Below are positions 42,308-50,417 of a DNA stretch of 64,000 nt, piece after piece. The position numbers were made by a program, and so were the translations under genes. The stretch is from Bacillota bacterium (GTDB lineage: Bacteria > Bacillota > Clostridia > Peptostreptococcales > Acidaminobacteraceae): positions 1-64,000 of the forward strand of contig JAOARG010000069.1 in the NCBI GenBank assembly GCA_025210655.1. Reading direction: 5' to 3'. The first letter of the stretch is position 1, and each line of letters starts with the position of its first letter. The notes beneath the pieces were generated by a model that did no database searches, was not told where the DNA came from, and saw only the letters and a list, made by a program, of their open reading frames with translations.

Positions 42308-43135
42308 CTATTTTTTATCTTTAACCTTGATAAATATCTCAGATAAATAATTTTCGCTGCTTTTTTCAGTAAGAAAACCATAAATAATAGTCTCATAGGC
42401 ATCCCCTGATATTTCTAGATTGTTTTCCTCTATATATTTTATAAGTCTTTTATAAGCTATACCAGAAGTTTGATTGCTGCCCTTGTGAAATGTGGATACA
42501 TATAGTCCGCCTGGAATTGTTGCATTGTTTAAATTTGATTTTTCTTCGTTTAGAATTACGAAGAAGTATGAAATATTGTCTTCATAATTTTCTTTTAGAA
42601 ACTGCTGTTCTACAATTACATTCAATCCAAAACCGATTATGTCGAGCTTCTTTAGTTGGCGTTCAAAATCGTATATTTTAGAAAAGTGTCCATGTCCCCT
42701 TTGTTGTTCGTCAGGGATTCTCTTCCCTCTATAGATTGGAATTGAAGCATGGTTTTTAAGTGTAACTGCTTCATAGTTAGTTATGCTTTTACTTTTGTCA
42801 ATTTGGTTTTTCCTGAAGTTGATAGTATATATATAATTTTGTGTTTTCTCAATACTTGCAATCATGCTCATTTTTACCTCATCAAGCAATTCTATAAGAC
42901 TGTCAGCATCTTTATTATTAAGATATTCCCTAATTGTTTTGAGTGGAGTTCCAAACTCTTTAAGCATATTAATTATTTGGAGTTGATGAATTTGATCAAT
43001 TGTATATAGTCTATATTTTTTTTCATTTACTAAGGCTGGCTTTAGAATGTTTTCCTTGTCATAATATATAAGAGTTTGTCTTGTAACTCCAGTAAGTTTA
43101 GCAATTTCGCTAATTTTAAAATATTCTTTTATCAT
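42308..43135 (-). CDS. MerR-family activator with effector-binding domain, likely master of the local regulon
   Basis: 275 residues from ATG at 43135; AGGAGG lies 5 bp upstream, so a longer frame to 43201 is not used. The MerR winged helix is YFKISEIAKLTGVTRQTLIY plus YDKENILKPALVNEKKYRLY; a dimer helix follows at about 80-115 and the GyrI/BmrR-like effector domain at 120-270 (GHGHFSKIYDFERQLKK, GGLYVSTFHKG). It is divergent from the methyltransferase-permease operon, whose promoter P5 has the 19-bp spacer such regulators need. Five more promoters in the window share the same half-sites, so this gene is the best candidate for all. A hydrophobic or cationic ligand is expected. Confidence 0.88.
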   Translation of the reverse strand: MIKEYFKISEIAKLTGVTRQTLIYYDKENILKPALVNEKKYRLYTIDQIHQLQIINMLKEFGTPLKTIREYLNNKDADSLIELLDEVKMSMIASIEKTQNYIYTINFRKNQIDKSKSITNYEAVTLKNHASIPIYRGKRIPDEQQRGHGHFSKIYDFERQLKKLDIIGFGLNVIVEQQFLKENYEDNISYFFVILNEEKSNLNNATIPGGLYVSTFHKGSNQTSGIAYKRLIKYIEENNLEISGDAYETIIYGFLTEKSSENYLSEIFIKVKDKK

Positions 43136-43178
43136 AAAAACCTCCTGTAAATAAGCATTAGATTTATAAAAAAAAAAC

Positions 43179-43209
43179 TTGACTGTATAGCTACTATACA
43201 AAGTATCAT
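43179..43209 (+). promoter_or_regulatory. MerR-type promoter P5 (methyltransferase 2 - permease operon)
   Basis: TTGACT, 19-bp spacer GTATAGCTACTATACAAAG, TATCAT; the dyad GTATAG-CTA-CTATAC is perfect. Located 44 bp upstream of the divergent MerR start. Confidence 0.9.
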
Positions 43210-43322
43210 ATCATTATTGAAAGTAAAAGTGTAGATATATTATTTGTTAGAAAGTAGATATTTAAGGAAAGTTGTAAATTTGATAAACTATCAGTTGACT
43301 TGTTTAAAAATGAGGTGTGAAA

Positions 43323-43880
43323 ATGGAATTAACAGTAGATATGTTAGAATCGAAAGAAAGAATGAAAGAATTAAACCCTTTGGAAACCCTAAAAGAGTTA
43401 GGATTTGGTGAGGGTATGACATTTTGTGATATTGGTGCAGGATCGGGAACTTTCTCTTTTCCAGCTGCTGAATTAAGTAAAAATGATATTTATTCCCTTG
43501 AACTTGATGATGATTTGATTGAATTTATTAATCATAGAAAAGCAGAAAAGTATTACAATCATATCTATGTAAGGAAGGTAAAATCAAAGGCCTTACCTAT
43601 TAGTGATGATAGTTGTGATTTAGTCATGATGGCTGAAGTGTTACACGAAATTGAAGATAAGATGACAATGTATGAAGAGATAAAAAGGGGATTGAAGAAA
43701 AATGGTAAGCTAGTAATAATTGAATACTTGATAGATGCTGAAGGTGATTGGCCACCGAAAGAATACAGGGTCAATCCTAATGATGTAAAAGAAATGACTA
43801 AGTCTTTAGGATTCGAGTTAGAAGTAGAACGTAAATTGGGAGATCATTATTATTTGCTATCACTTCGTTTGGTAAGGTAA
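43323..43880 (+). CDS. SAM-dependent methyltransferase (class I), copy 2
   Basis: 185 residues from ATG at 43323 (GAGG 7 bp upstream; GTG at 43317 overlaps the site). It is closely similar to the protein at 41148 from end to end: TVDMLESKERMKELNPLETL, FCDIGAGSGTFSFPAAE, SCDLVMMAEVLHEIEDK and GKLVIIEYL. Two paralogues under the same kind of promoter suggest two acceptors or two subunits. It leads the operon with the permease at 43906. Confidence 0.88.
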   Translation: MELTVDMLESKERMKELNPLETLKELGFGEGMTFCDIGAGSGTFSFPAAELSKNDIYSLELDDDLIEFINHRKAEKYYNHIYVRKVKSKALPISDDSCDLVMMAEVLHEIEDKMTMYEEIKRGLKKNGKLVIIEYLIDAEGDWPPKEYRVNPNDVKEMTKSLGFELEVERKLGDHYYLLSLRLVR

Positions 43881-43905
43881 TATGTTTCAGAAAGGAAGTT
43901 CGTAA

Positions 43906-44823
43906 ATGATTGATAGTAGTATTTTTCCCACTATATTTTTAAGTATTTTTCTTGAAGCAATACCATTTATTCTTATGGGAATAGTTATCTCAGCAGTGAT
44001 TGGTACATTTGTATCGGAAGAGACTATAGCAAGGATTATCCCTAAAAATAGATTATTAGGAATTGTTGTAGCGATAATGTTAGGTTTTTTTATACCATCA
44101 TGTGATTGTACGGTTATTCCTGTTGCTAGGAGACTTATAAAGAAAGGCGTTCCCTTATATATAGCTATAGTTTTTATGCTTGTATCACCTATTGTAAACC
44201 CAATAGTACTTGGAGCTACGACATATGCTTTTTATAATACTAATCCTAGTATGGTTATTTTTAGAACAATAGGTGGAATATTCGTAGCAATAGTGGCAGG
44301 GATAATAGCAAGTTTTCTAGTGGATGGTAAATCAGTTCTAAAAGAAGATATTTATACTATATCAAGTTGCTCATGTGGATGTACAAGTAATCATAATAGA
44401 AAAGGAATAAAGAATTTACTTATTCACATAAAGGATGAGTTTTTCGGAATTGGAAGTTATCTTATTGCAGGCATACTAATTGCTAGTTTGGTTCAGACAT
44501 TTGTTCCCAAGGACTTTTTTATTTCAATGTCTAGTAGAAGCGGATATTCAATAATAGTTATGATGTTGTTTGCTTACTTAATATCTTTGTGTTCTACAGC
44601 GGATTCATTTGTAGCTAAGGTTTTTGTAAATCAAATGACCGAGGGGTCGATTTTAGGATTTCTTATACTAGGACCAATGATAGATATTAAGAATACCTTA
44701 GTTTTATTGGCAGGGTTTAAGCAGAAGTTTGTTATTTATTTGCTAGTAATAATATTATTTCTAGTATTTTGTGTAAGTATGTTTGTTGATAGCATTGGAT
44801 ATGGAGGTTATATATGGGGGTAA
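43906..44823 (+). CDS. Permease of the DUF318/ArsP (YcgR-like) family
   Basis: 305 residues with about eight membrane segments. The signature GFFIPSCDCTVIPVARRLIK with the SCDC motif near 63-67 and LVSPIVNPIVLGAT are typical of this permease group, which includes exporters of trivalent organoarsenicals and the YcgR protein of Bacillus. A cytoplasmic loop has a second Cys set SSCSCGCTSN. AAGGAAG precedes the ATG. It sits between a methyltransferase and a YcgQ-like protein. Export of a methylated toxic compound fits, but is inferred. Confidence 0.88.
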   Translation: MIDSSIFPTIFLSIFLEAIPFILMGIVISAVIGTFVSEETIARIIPKNRLLGIVVAIMLGFFIPSCDCTVIPVARRLIKKGVPLYIAIVFMLVSPIVNPIVLGATTYAFYNTNPSMVIFRTIGGIFVAIVAGIIASFLVDGKSVLKEDIYTISSCSCGCTSNHNRKGIKNLLIHIKDEFFGIGSYLIAGILIASLVQTFVPKDFFISMSSRSGYSIIVMMLFAYLISLCSTADSFVAKVFVNQMTEGSILGFLILGPMIDIKNTLVLLAGFKQKFVIYLLVIILFLVFCVSMFVDSIGYGGYIWG

Positions 44824-45662
44824 ATAAAAAAAGTTTCTTAGAGTTTCTTATTTCATTAATATTAGCTATTTACCTAATATTTATATCAGGAACGGAAAAA
44901 CTTATGATGTATATAAACCCCAAGCTATCAATATTTGTTTTGATTGCAGGGCTTATATTTTTACTTATGTCTTTTTCAAGTGCTATAGGATTATTTGAAC
45001 ATAGTCATGGGAAAAGAAAATATTATAGATACATCATTTACATTATCCCGATATCATTATTATTTACTCAACCGGTTGTTATGGGAGCTTCACGAGTTAA
45101 TATTTCAAAGAATGTTCCTGTATCAATATCTGATGAAAGTATGGAAGATTATTTGTATATATCAGAAGGAAATACCTCGGATCAGTCATTAGCTGAAAAC
45201 ATTACTGAAGAAAAAACAGTACATGATGTTAAGGATATATCTGAGTTTAAAGAAAATCTGAATCCCGAAAAAATTGATAAATCAAATCTTGATAGTATAG
45301 AAATAAATGATGAAAACTATTTTGATTGGCTGATAACATTCTTTGCAGATTATGAAAATCTTAATATGGATGATTATGTTGGTAAGGAAATAGAACTTCA
45401 TGGAATGGTGTACAAAGATGAAATGTTTGAAGAAAATCAGTTTCTTATTGGTAAGTATGTGATTGTATGTTGTTCTGTGGATGGACAATATACTGGATTC
45501 CTATGTGAATACGATAGGGCAGAAGAGGTAAAACAAAATAGTTGGGTCAAAGTTGAAGGCATAATAGATGTTATTCAGTGGGATGGTGAGCAGATATATA
45601 TCAAAATCAAAAATGTAAAAGAAATTCCAGTACCTAATTACCCATATGTATATCCATCTTAA
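44814..45662 (+). CDS. TIGR03943-family (YcgQ-like) partner of the permease
   Basis: 282 residues. Two membrane segments at about 8-25 and 36-57 and one near 73-90 are followed by a large outer domain with the conserved NYFDWLITFFADYENLNMDD then VGKEIELHGMVYKDE, FLIGKYVIVCCSVDGQYTGF, which is an OB-like fold with a CC pair. The ATG overlaps the last ten bases of the permease gene. In other Firmicutes the pair is encoded side by side, so they act as a complex. Confidence 0.88.
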   Translation: MGVNKKSFLEFLISLILAIYLIFISGTEKLMMYINPKLSIFVLIAGLIFLLMSFSSAIGLFEHSHGKRKYYRYIIYIIPISLLFTQPVVMGASRVNISKNVPVSISDESMEDYLYISEGNTSDQSLAENITEEKTVHDVKDISEFKENLNPEKIDKSNLDSIEINDENYFDWLITFFADYENLNMDDYVGKEIELHGMVYKDEMFEENQFLIGKYVIVCCSVDGQYTGFLCEYDRAEEVKQNSWVKVEGIIDVIQWDGEQIYIKIKNVKEIPVPNYPYVYPS

Positions 45663-45692
45663 TTACAGATACTGAGCAAAAAATATAAAAAA

Positions 45693-45728
45693 GTTGACAA
45701 CGCAACAAAATATTGTTGACAACGCAAC
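45693..45728. promoter_or_regulatory. Two MarR-like boxes
   Basis: GTTGACAACGCAAC at 45693-45706 and 45715-45728, 22 bp apart. Promoter TTGACA (45716-45721), 17 bp, TAAACT (45739-45744) has its -35 in the second box. The same box is at 47944 and 54774. Confidence 0.8.
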
Positions 45729-45803
45729 AAAAATCATTTAAACTGTTTTTATAGTAAATCAATGACGTATAATCAAAAGATATTATTTTTTTATCAGTTT
45801 AGC

Positions 45804-45819
45804 GAGAATGATTATCTAT
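45804..45819. promoter_or_regulatory. Fur-like box
   Basis: GAGAATGATTATCTAT, close to the GATAATGATTATC consensus, 25 bp before the TrmO-like gene. Confidence 0.65.
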
Positions 45820-45844
45820 ATCGTTTGCAGAATGAGAGGTAAAT

Positions 45845-46237
45845 ATGAGTAATAAAATTATATTTGAATCAATAGGTAATATAGAAAGCAATTATAAAGA
45901 TAGAAGTGACACACCAACCCAGGGGATGGAAACAACAGATAGTAGAGGTGTTATCGTCATGAGGGATGAATTTGAAGAAGGTGTAAGGGGACTAAAAGTA
46001 GGAGATGATATAACAGTTCTTTTTCAATTTCATAAATCAAAGGATTATAAAATGACTATTGTTCCCTTTAGGGAAAATACACCTACGGGAGTTTTTTGTA
46101 CTAGATCACCAGATAGACCAAATGGAATAGGAATTACTGTAGTGAAGATAACAGAAATAGAAGGAAAGAGAATAACATTTTTAGGAGCAGATATGATAGA
46201 CGGCTCTCCTATAATTGATATAAAGCCGTCGATATAA
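45845..46237 (+). CDS. TrmO/TsaA-family protein
   Basis: 130 residues. IFESIGNIESNYKDRSDTPT, GLKVGDDITVLFQFHKS and GVFCTRSPDRPNGIGITVVK are the signature of the TsaA/TrmO beta-barrel that binds S-adenosylmethionine. TrmO methylates t6A in tRNA-Thr, but short homologues of only the N-terminal domain, like this one, often sit in metal-related gene groups. GAGAGG precedes the ATG. Here it is the first gene after paired MarR-like boxes and a Fur-like box, just ahead of the ABC importer genes, so a metallophore or metal-linked role is possible. Confidence 0.88.
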   Translation: MSNKIIFESIGNIESNYKDRSDTPTQGMETTDSRGVIVMRDEFEEGVRGLKVGDDITVLFQFHKSKDYKMTIVPFRENTPTGVFCTRSPDRPNGIGITVVKITEIEGKRITFLGADMIDGSPIIDIKPSI

Positions 46238-46273
46238 AATATGCCCACCATAATGTAGTAATATATGCAAATA

Positions 46274-46312
46274 GAATCACTTGCCCTTCCCTAGTATATG
46301 GGCAGGTGATTC
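46274..46312 (+). terminator. Terminator or attenuator hairpin
   Basis: AATCACTTGCCC pairs with GGGCAGGTGATT (one G-U); weak T run, so partial read-through into the binding-protein gene is possible. Confidence 0.55.
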
Positions 46313-46370
46313 TAGATTGCAAAAAAATTGGAATGTAATTACATAGTAGTCTTTTAAATAGGAGAAAAAT

Positions 46371-47927
46371 ATGAGAAAGAAAAGTTTAATATTAATTTTA
46401 CTATTTATGGCACATAGTATTATCCTCTTTGGATGTATGAAAGATTGGGATATTGATGATAAGGCCAAAGCCACCCAATATATTATTGCAAGCAATAGAG
46501 ACTGGGGATTACCAAGTCCTTACCTGATTGTTCCAAGGGGACCTGCTTTTGTTAGACTACAACTTGTATTTGATTCTTTGGTATGGAAGGATAAGGATGG
46601 AAATCTAATCCCACAACTTGCAAAAGAATGGAAATATGATAAAGATAAATTTGAGTATAGTTTTGTCTTAAATGAAAACATTAAATGGCATGATGGTGAA
46701 AAATTGAATGCTGATGATGTAGTTTTTACTGTGAACTATATGAAAAAACATAAACTTTCATGGATTGACTTAAGCATCATAGATAAAGCTATTAGAAAAA
46801 ATGAATATGAAGTAGTCTTTAAATTGAAAGATCACTATTCTCCTTTTCTAAGTAGTATTGGCAATGGTATGGTTATTATTCCTGAGCATATCTATAGTAA
46901 GATTGATGATCCTTTTGGGACTTTTACTAAGGATGTATCTATAGGTTCTGGTCCCTTTGTTTTAGAGTCTTATTCTCCTGAGGAAGGAAATTATAGTTTT
47001 AAGGCCTTTTCAGATTACTACAATGGAAGTCAGTTATTTGAAAAAATCAAATTTTTGTCAATTGGTATGGAAATGCAATCATCAGCAATAATTAATGGTG
47101 AAGTTGATTTGATTAGACCATCAGGGGATGGTGTAGATAAGCTTTTATCTGAAGGATTTAATAATATCAGTAGTTATGGTTTAGGAGTAAGGCTTAAGTT
47201 TAATACAAAGAGAAAACCATTTGATAATAAAAATATGAGGCAGGCTATTGCATATGCAATAGATACTGATGAGGTAATTAAAATTGCACAAAGGGGATAT
47301 GCCTATTCTGGTGATACTGGATTAATAAGAAAAGAGAGTGAGTTTTATAGTGAAGATGTGAAGGAGTATCCATTAAGTATAGAAAAAACAAAGGACTTGA
47401 TGAAATCCCTAGGTTATGAAAAAGAAGAGGGATATTACTCTAAGGATGGAGAAATACTTGAAATAGAGCTTTTGGGATATGACATAGTAAATCGTGATAT
47501 GGAGGTAATAGCAAGTCAATTAAGTAGAGCAGGTTTTAAGATAAAGTTACTTTTTAAAGATATCCCAACATGCGAGGAATTGATTTATGATAGGAATTTT
47601 GATATAGCTTTTGCTAGTGATGCTATGACTGGTGATCCAGTCTATCTAAACAGTATAATTTTACCTGACTCAGGTATAGGGGATTATATAGATAATCCTA
47701 GATTGAAGGAGTTATTAGTTAAGCAAGTATCAACTTTTGATAATAATGAAAGATCAAAATATTTAAGGGAAATACAAAATATATATTCTGAAGAGTTACC
47801 ATCTTATCAGCTTTTTTATTACAGATTTGATACAGTCTTTAACGATAAAATGGACGTATATTACACAAAAAGTGGTATAGGTTTTGGAGTTCCTCACCCC
47901 TTTAATAAGCTGATGTACCTAGAATAA
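46371..47927 (+). CDS. Peptide/nickel-type ABC importer substrate-binding lipoprotein (copy 1)
   Basis: 518 residues. The lipobox is ILFGC with Cys22. The fold is SBP family 5: SLVWKDKDGNLIPQLAKEWK, then IKWHDGEKLNADDVVFTVNY and the C-terminal YLREIQNIYSEELPSYQLFY. The early motif DWGLPSPYLIVPRGPAFVRL is shared with the two other binding proteins here and is not typical of oligopeptide binders. Such proteins carry peptides, nickel chelates or opine-type metallophores. AGGAG precedes the ATG. Iron-type boxes nearby favour a metal complex as ligand. Confidence 0.9.
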   Translation: MRKKSLILILLFMAHSIILFGCMKDWDIDDKAKATQYIIASNRDWGLPSPYLIVPRGPAFVRLQLVFDSLVWKDKDGNLIPQLAKEWKYDKDKFEYSFVLNENIKWHDGEKLNADDVVFTVNYMKKHKLSWIDLSIIDKAIRKNEYEVVFKLKDHYSPFLSSIGNGMVIIPEHIYSKIDDPFGTFTKDVSIGSGPFVLESYSPEEGNYSFKAFSDYYNGSQLFEKIKFLSIGMEMQSSAIINGEVDLIRPSGDGVDKLLSEGFNNISSYGLGVRLKFNTKRKPFDNKNMRQAIAYAIDTDEVIKIAQRGYAYSGDTGLIRKESEFYSEDVKEYPLSIEKTKDLMKSLGYEKEEGYYSKDGEILEIELLGYDIVNRDMEVIASQLSRAGFKIKLLFKDIPTCEELIYDRNFDIAFASDAMTGDPVYLNSIILPDSGIGDYIDNPRLKELLVKQVSTFDNNERSKYLREIQNIYSEELPSYQLFYYRFDTVFNDKMDVYYTKSGIGFGVPHPFNKLMYLE

Positions 47928-47943
47928 GATAACTTAGCCCTCC

Positions 47944-47957
47944 GTTGATAACGCAAC
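47944..47957. promoter_or_regulatory. MarR-like box before the MarR gene
   Basis: GTTGATAACGCAAC. It overlaps TTGATA (47945-47950) of a promoter with TAGGAT 17 bp later, so the regulator can repress itself. Confidence 0.75.
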
Positions 47958-47991
47958 TAAACTGTGTTAGGATAGCTTTAGGAGGGATATT

Positions 47992-48444
47992 ATGAGAGGT
48001 AATGTACGTATGTCTGTAATGGAGGCTGTTTCTTCCATTTATAGAGTAAGTCAATTATATATAAGTGATAAAGCTAAGAAATTTTCTGTAGGTAGAGGTC
48101 AATGGTATGTATTAAATAGATTACTATTTGATGAAGATGGTTTGACAAATAAGGAACTTGCAGATGATTTATTTGTAGATAAGGCTAATATCACTAGGGC
48201 TGTAAAAAAGTTAGAGTCAGAAGGGTATGTATATCATAAGTGTAGTGAGGAAGATCTTCGAAAAATCAATATTTATGTAACTGATAAGGCTGAAGATATG
48301 TGTGAAGATTATCATAAGGTTTTTATGGGACTTAATAATGTTCTTTTGAAGGGTTTTTCTGAAGAGGAAAAAGTAATGGCAAGAGAGTTTGTTTATAGAA
48401 TGTCTGATAATATTACTGACTATATGAATGATAGAAAAAAATAA
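47992..48444 (+). CDS. MarR-family regulator of the ABC importer
   Basis: 150 residues. The winged helix is at about 52-98 (GLTNKELADDLFVDKANITR then AVKKLESEGYVYHKCSEEDL), with the DxR wing (EEDLRKINIYVT). GGAGGG precedes the ATG. It lies between the first binding-protein gene and the permease genes. The box GTTGACAACGCAAC is in front of this gene, the TrmO-like gene and the third binding protein, and overlaps each -35, so simple repression of the importer set is likely. Its ligand is not known. Confidence 0.88.
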   Translation: MRGNVRMSVMEAVSSIYRVSQLYISDKAKKFSVGRGQWYVLNRLLFDEDGLTNKELADDLFVDKANITRAVKKLESEGYVYHKCSEEDLRKINIYVTDKAEDMCEDYHKVFMGLNNVLLKGFSEEEKVMAREFVYRMSDNITDYMNDRKK

Positions 48445-48503
48445 GAGTAAGAAAATCTGTTGATCGGTATGATAAATATTATTTATTTCATTGATTGTCA
48501 GAA

Positions 48504-48540
48504 AATACTCTCCCTAATACTCAGGGGAGGGTATTTTTAT
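48504..48540 (+). terminator. Rho-independent terminator
   Basis: AATACTCTCCC pairs with GGGAGGGTATT (one bulge); TTTTTAT follows. Confidence 0.8.
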
Positions 48541-48550
48541 TCTATGCATT

Positions 48551-48567
48551 GAGAATGATTATCAAAA
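48551..48567. promoter_or_regulatory. Fur-like box before the permease operon
   Basis: GAGAATGATTATCAAAA, 38 bp before the permease start at 48605. Confidence 0.7.
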
Positions 48568-48604
48568 ACTAAAAGCTTTGAAAGCTATGAAAAAGGTGAT
48601 AGGA

Positions 48605-49579
48605 ATGAGAAATTTTAAAGACCACTATTTGGATTATTTTATTACATTTATTATTTTATTATTTTTAAGTTTTTATCTTCCAAGACTTATTCCTGGGAGT
48701 CCAATAGATGCAATATTAGGGGGCGGAGAGGGAGTAGTAAATATTACGGATGAACTAAGACGTGAAGTAAGTATTCGATATGGTCTTGATAAGCCGCTGT
48801 ATCAGCAGTTTATAATCTATGTTGGAAATATTATAAAACTGGATTTTGGTTATTCATATGTATACTCAAGACCTGTTATTGAAATAATATTGGCTTCTTT
48901 GCCCTGGACATTACTATTAGTAGTATTTAGTGTATTTTTATCAACTACTATTGGAGTATTATTAGGCATTGAAAGTGCATATAGATATAAGAAGAAATTT
49001 GATAAGTTTAGTGTAGGGTTACTTATGAGTAGTTCTGGCTTTCCTCAGTTTTTCATAGGGATCTTACTTTTAATATTATTTGGAATAAATCTTGGGTGGC
49101 TACCTATTTCAGGTGGAAAATCCCCTTTTAACGATTTCGATGGAGTATATTACATTATTGATGTTGCAAGGCATTTAATATTACCAATGCTTACCATAGT
49201 CATAACGGAAGTGAGTGGTGTATTTATGTTGGCAAGAAGCTCAGCTATTATGGTTATTCAAAAACCTTATTATTTTATGGCTAAAGCTAAGGGACTTAGT
49301 AAGTATACAATCAAATACAGTTATATAGGTCGAAATATTCTTTTGCCGGTGGTTAATCATATTGGGATGAGACTAGGTAAGGTTTTAGTTGGAGAATTGA
49401 TGGTTGAAGTGGTTTTTTCTTATCCAGGTTTGGGAAGTCTTCTTTATAATAGTGTTTCTAGCAGAGATTATCCAGTTATACAAGGTCTCTTTGTCCTAGT
49501 AGCAATTATGACTCTTATTACAAGTAGTGTGACAGAACATTTTAATAGACATGTAGAGTCAAGGCAAGGGGGGAGTTGA
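48605..49579 (+). CDS. ABC importer permease (DppB/NikB type)
   Basis: 324 residues from ATG at 48605 (AAGGTGATAGG upstream); a TTG at 48578 is in frame but has no site. About six membrane segments. The early EVSIRYGLDKPLYQQFIIYV and the EAA loop near 245-265 (FMAKAKGLSKYTIKYSYIGR) that docks on the ATPase are typical of the first permease of dipeptide and nickel importers. It is followed at 4 bp by the second permease gene. Confidence 0.88.
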   Translation: MRNFKDHYLDYFITFIILLFLSFYLPRLIPGSPIDAILGGGEGVVNITDELRREVSIRYGLDKPLYQQFIIYVGNIIKLDFGYSYVYSRPVIEIILASLPWTLLLVVFSVFLSTTIGVLLGIESAYRYKKKFDKFSVGLLMSSSGFPQFFIGILLLILFGINLGWLPISGGKSPFNDFDGVYYIIDVARHLILPMLTIVITEVSGVFMLARSSAIMVIQKPYYFMAKAKGLSKYTIKYSYIGRNILLPVVNHIGMRLGKVLVGELMVEVVFSYPGLGSLLYNSVSSRDYPVIQGLFVLVAIMTLITSSVTEHFNRHVESRQGGS

Positions 49580-49583
49580 ATCA

Positions 49584-50417
49584 ATGAAAGTGATAAAGAG
49601 CATAGTGGGAAATAAATCTGCGTTTATTGGTATAACAATTATGTTTATATTTATTTTATTGGCAGTATTTGCACCTTGTATTGTAAGGGTAAGTCCGACT
49701 GAAATGTCTGTGAATACATTATCTTATCCTTATAGGGAACATTTATTAGGAACAAATGATATAGGCCAGGATATTTTATCTAGGATTATTTATGGTGCAA
49801 GACATTCTGTTTTGATTAGCATGTCAGTAGGATTTATTACAGTTACAATATCGATTATTTTTGGATCTTTAGGTGCTCTAGTTGGGGGTATCATTGATCG
49901 AGGAATAATGAGAGTAACTGATATATTTTTAGCTGTTCCAGAGTTGATAATATGTCTTCTTATATCAGCAGTAATAAATCCATCAAAGTTTACTTTGATT
50001 ATGATTTTAAGTTTTTTACAGTGGCCAGTGTCATTAAAAATCATTAGGGCCAGTGTAATTAAGGAAAAAAACAACAATTATGTTTTGGCTTCAAAGATTT
50101 TTGGTGCCAATAATTCTTATATTATGTATAGACATATAATTAAGGGAATTGTTCCTGTTATAGTATCTATGTTTATTAGGAATGCAACAATTGCAGTTTT
50201 TATGGAATCAGGTTTGGCATTTTTAGGTTTGCTTGATCCATCTACTATTAGTTGGGGAAAAATTATTGCCGATGCTATGGCTTATACCTATTTACCTATA
50301 TGGAAAAATTGGCTATTACCATCAGGTATAATACTTTCAATTTTTGTTGTTTCCATGTCATATATAGGTTTTTATGTAGAAGATTATGCTTTTAGTGCTA
50401 GGAAGGAGAGCTTATGA
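49584..50417 (+). CDS. ABC importer permease (DppC/NikC type)
   Basis: 277 residues with about six membrane segments. HLLGTNDIGQDILSRIIYGA near 51-70 is the family signature, and the EAA loop is VLASKIFGANNSYIMYRHII. GGGG lies 11 bp before the ATG and overlaps the stop of the first permease gene. Its last codons overlap the ATPase start (ATGA), so the three are translated together. It forms the second half of the membrane channel. Confidence 0.9.
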   Translation: MKVIKSIVGNKSAFIGITIMFIFILLAVFAPCIVRVSPTEMSVNTLSYPYREHLLGTNDIGQDILSRIIYGARHSVLISMSVGFITVTISIIFGSLGALVGGIIDRGIMRVTDIFLAVPELIICLLISAVINPSKFTLIMILSFLQWPVSLKIIRASVIKEKNNNYVLASKIFGANNSYIMYRHIIKGIVPVIVSMFIRNATIAVFMESGLAFLGLLDPSTISWGKIIADAMAYTYLPIWKNWLLPSGIILSIFVVSMSYIGFYVEDYAFSARKESL

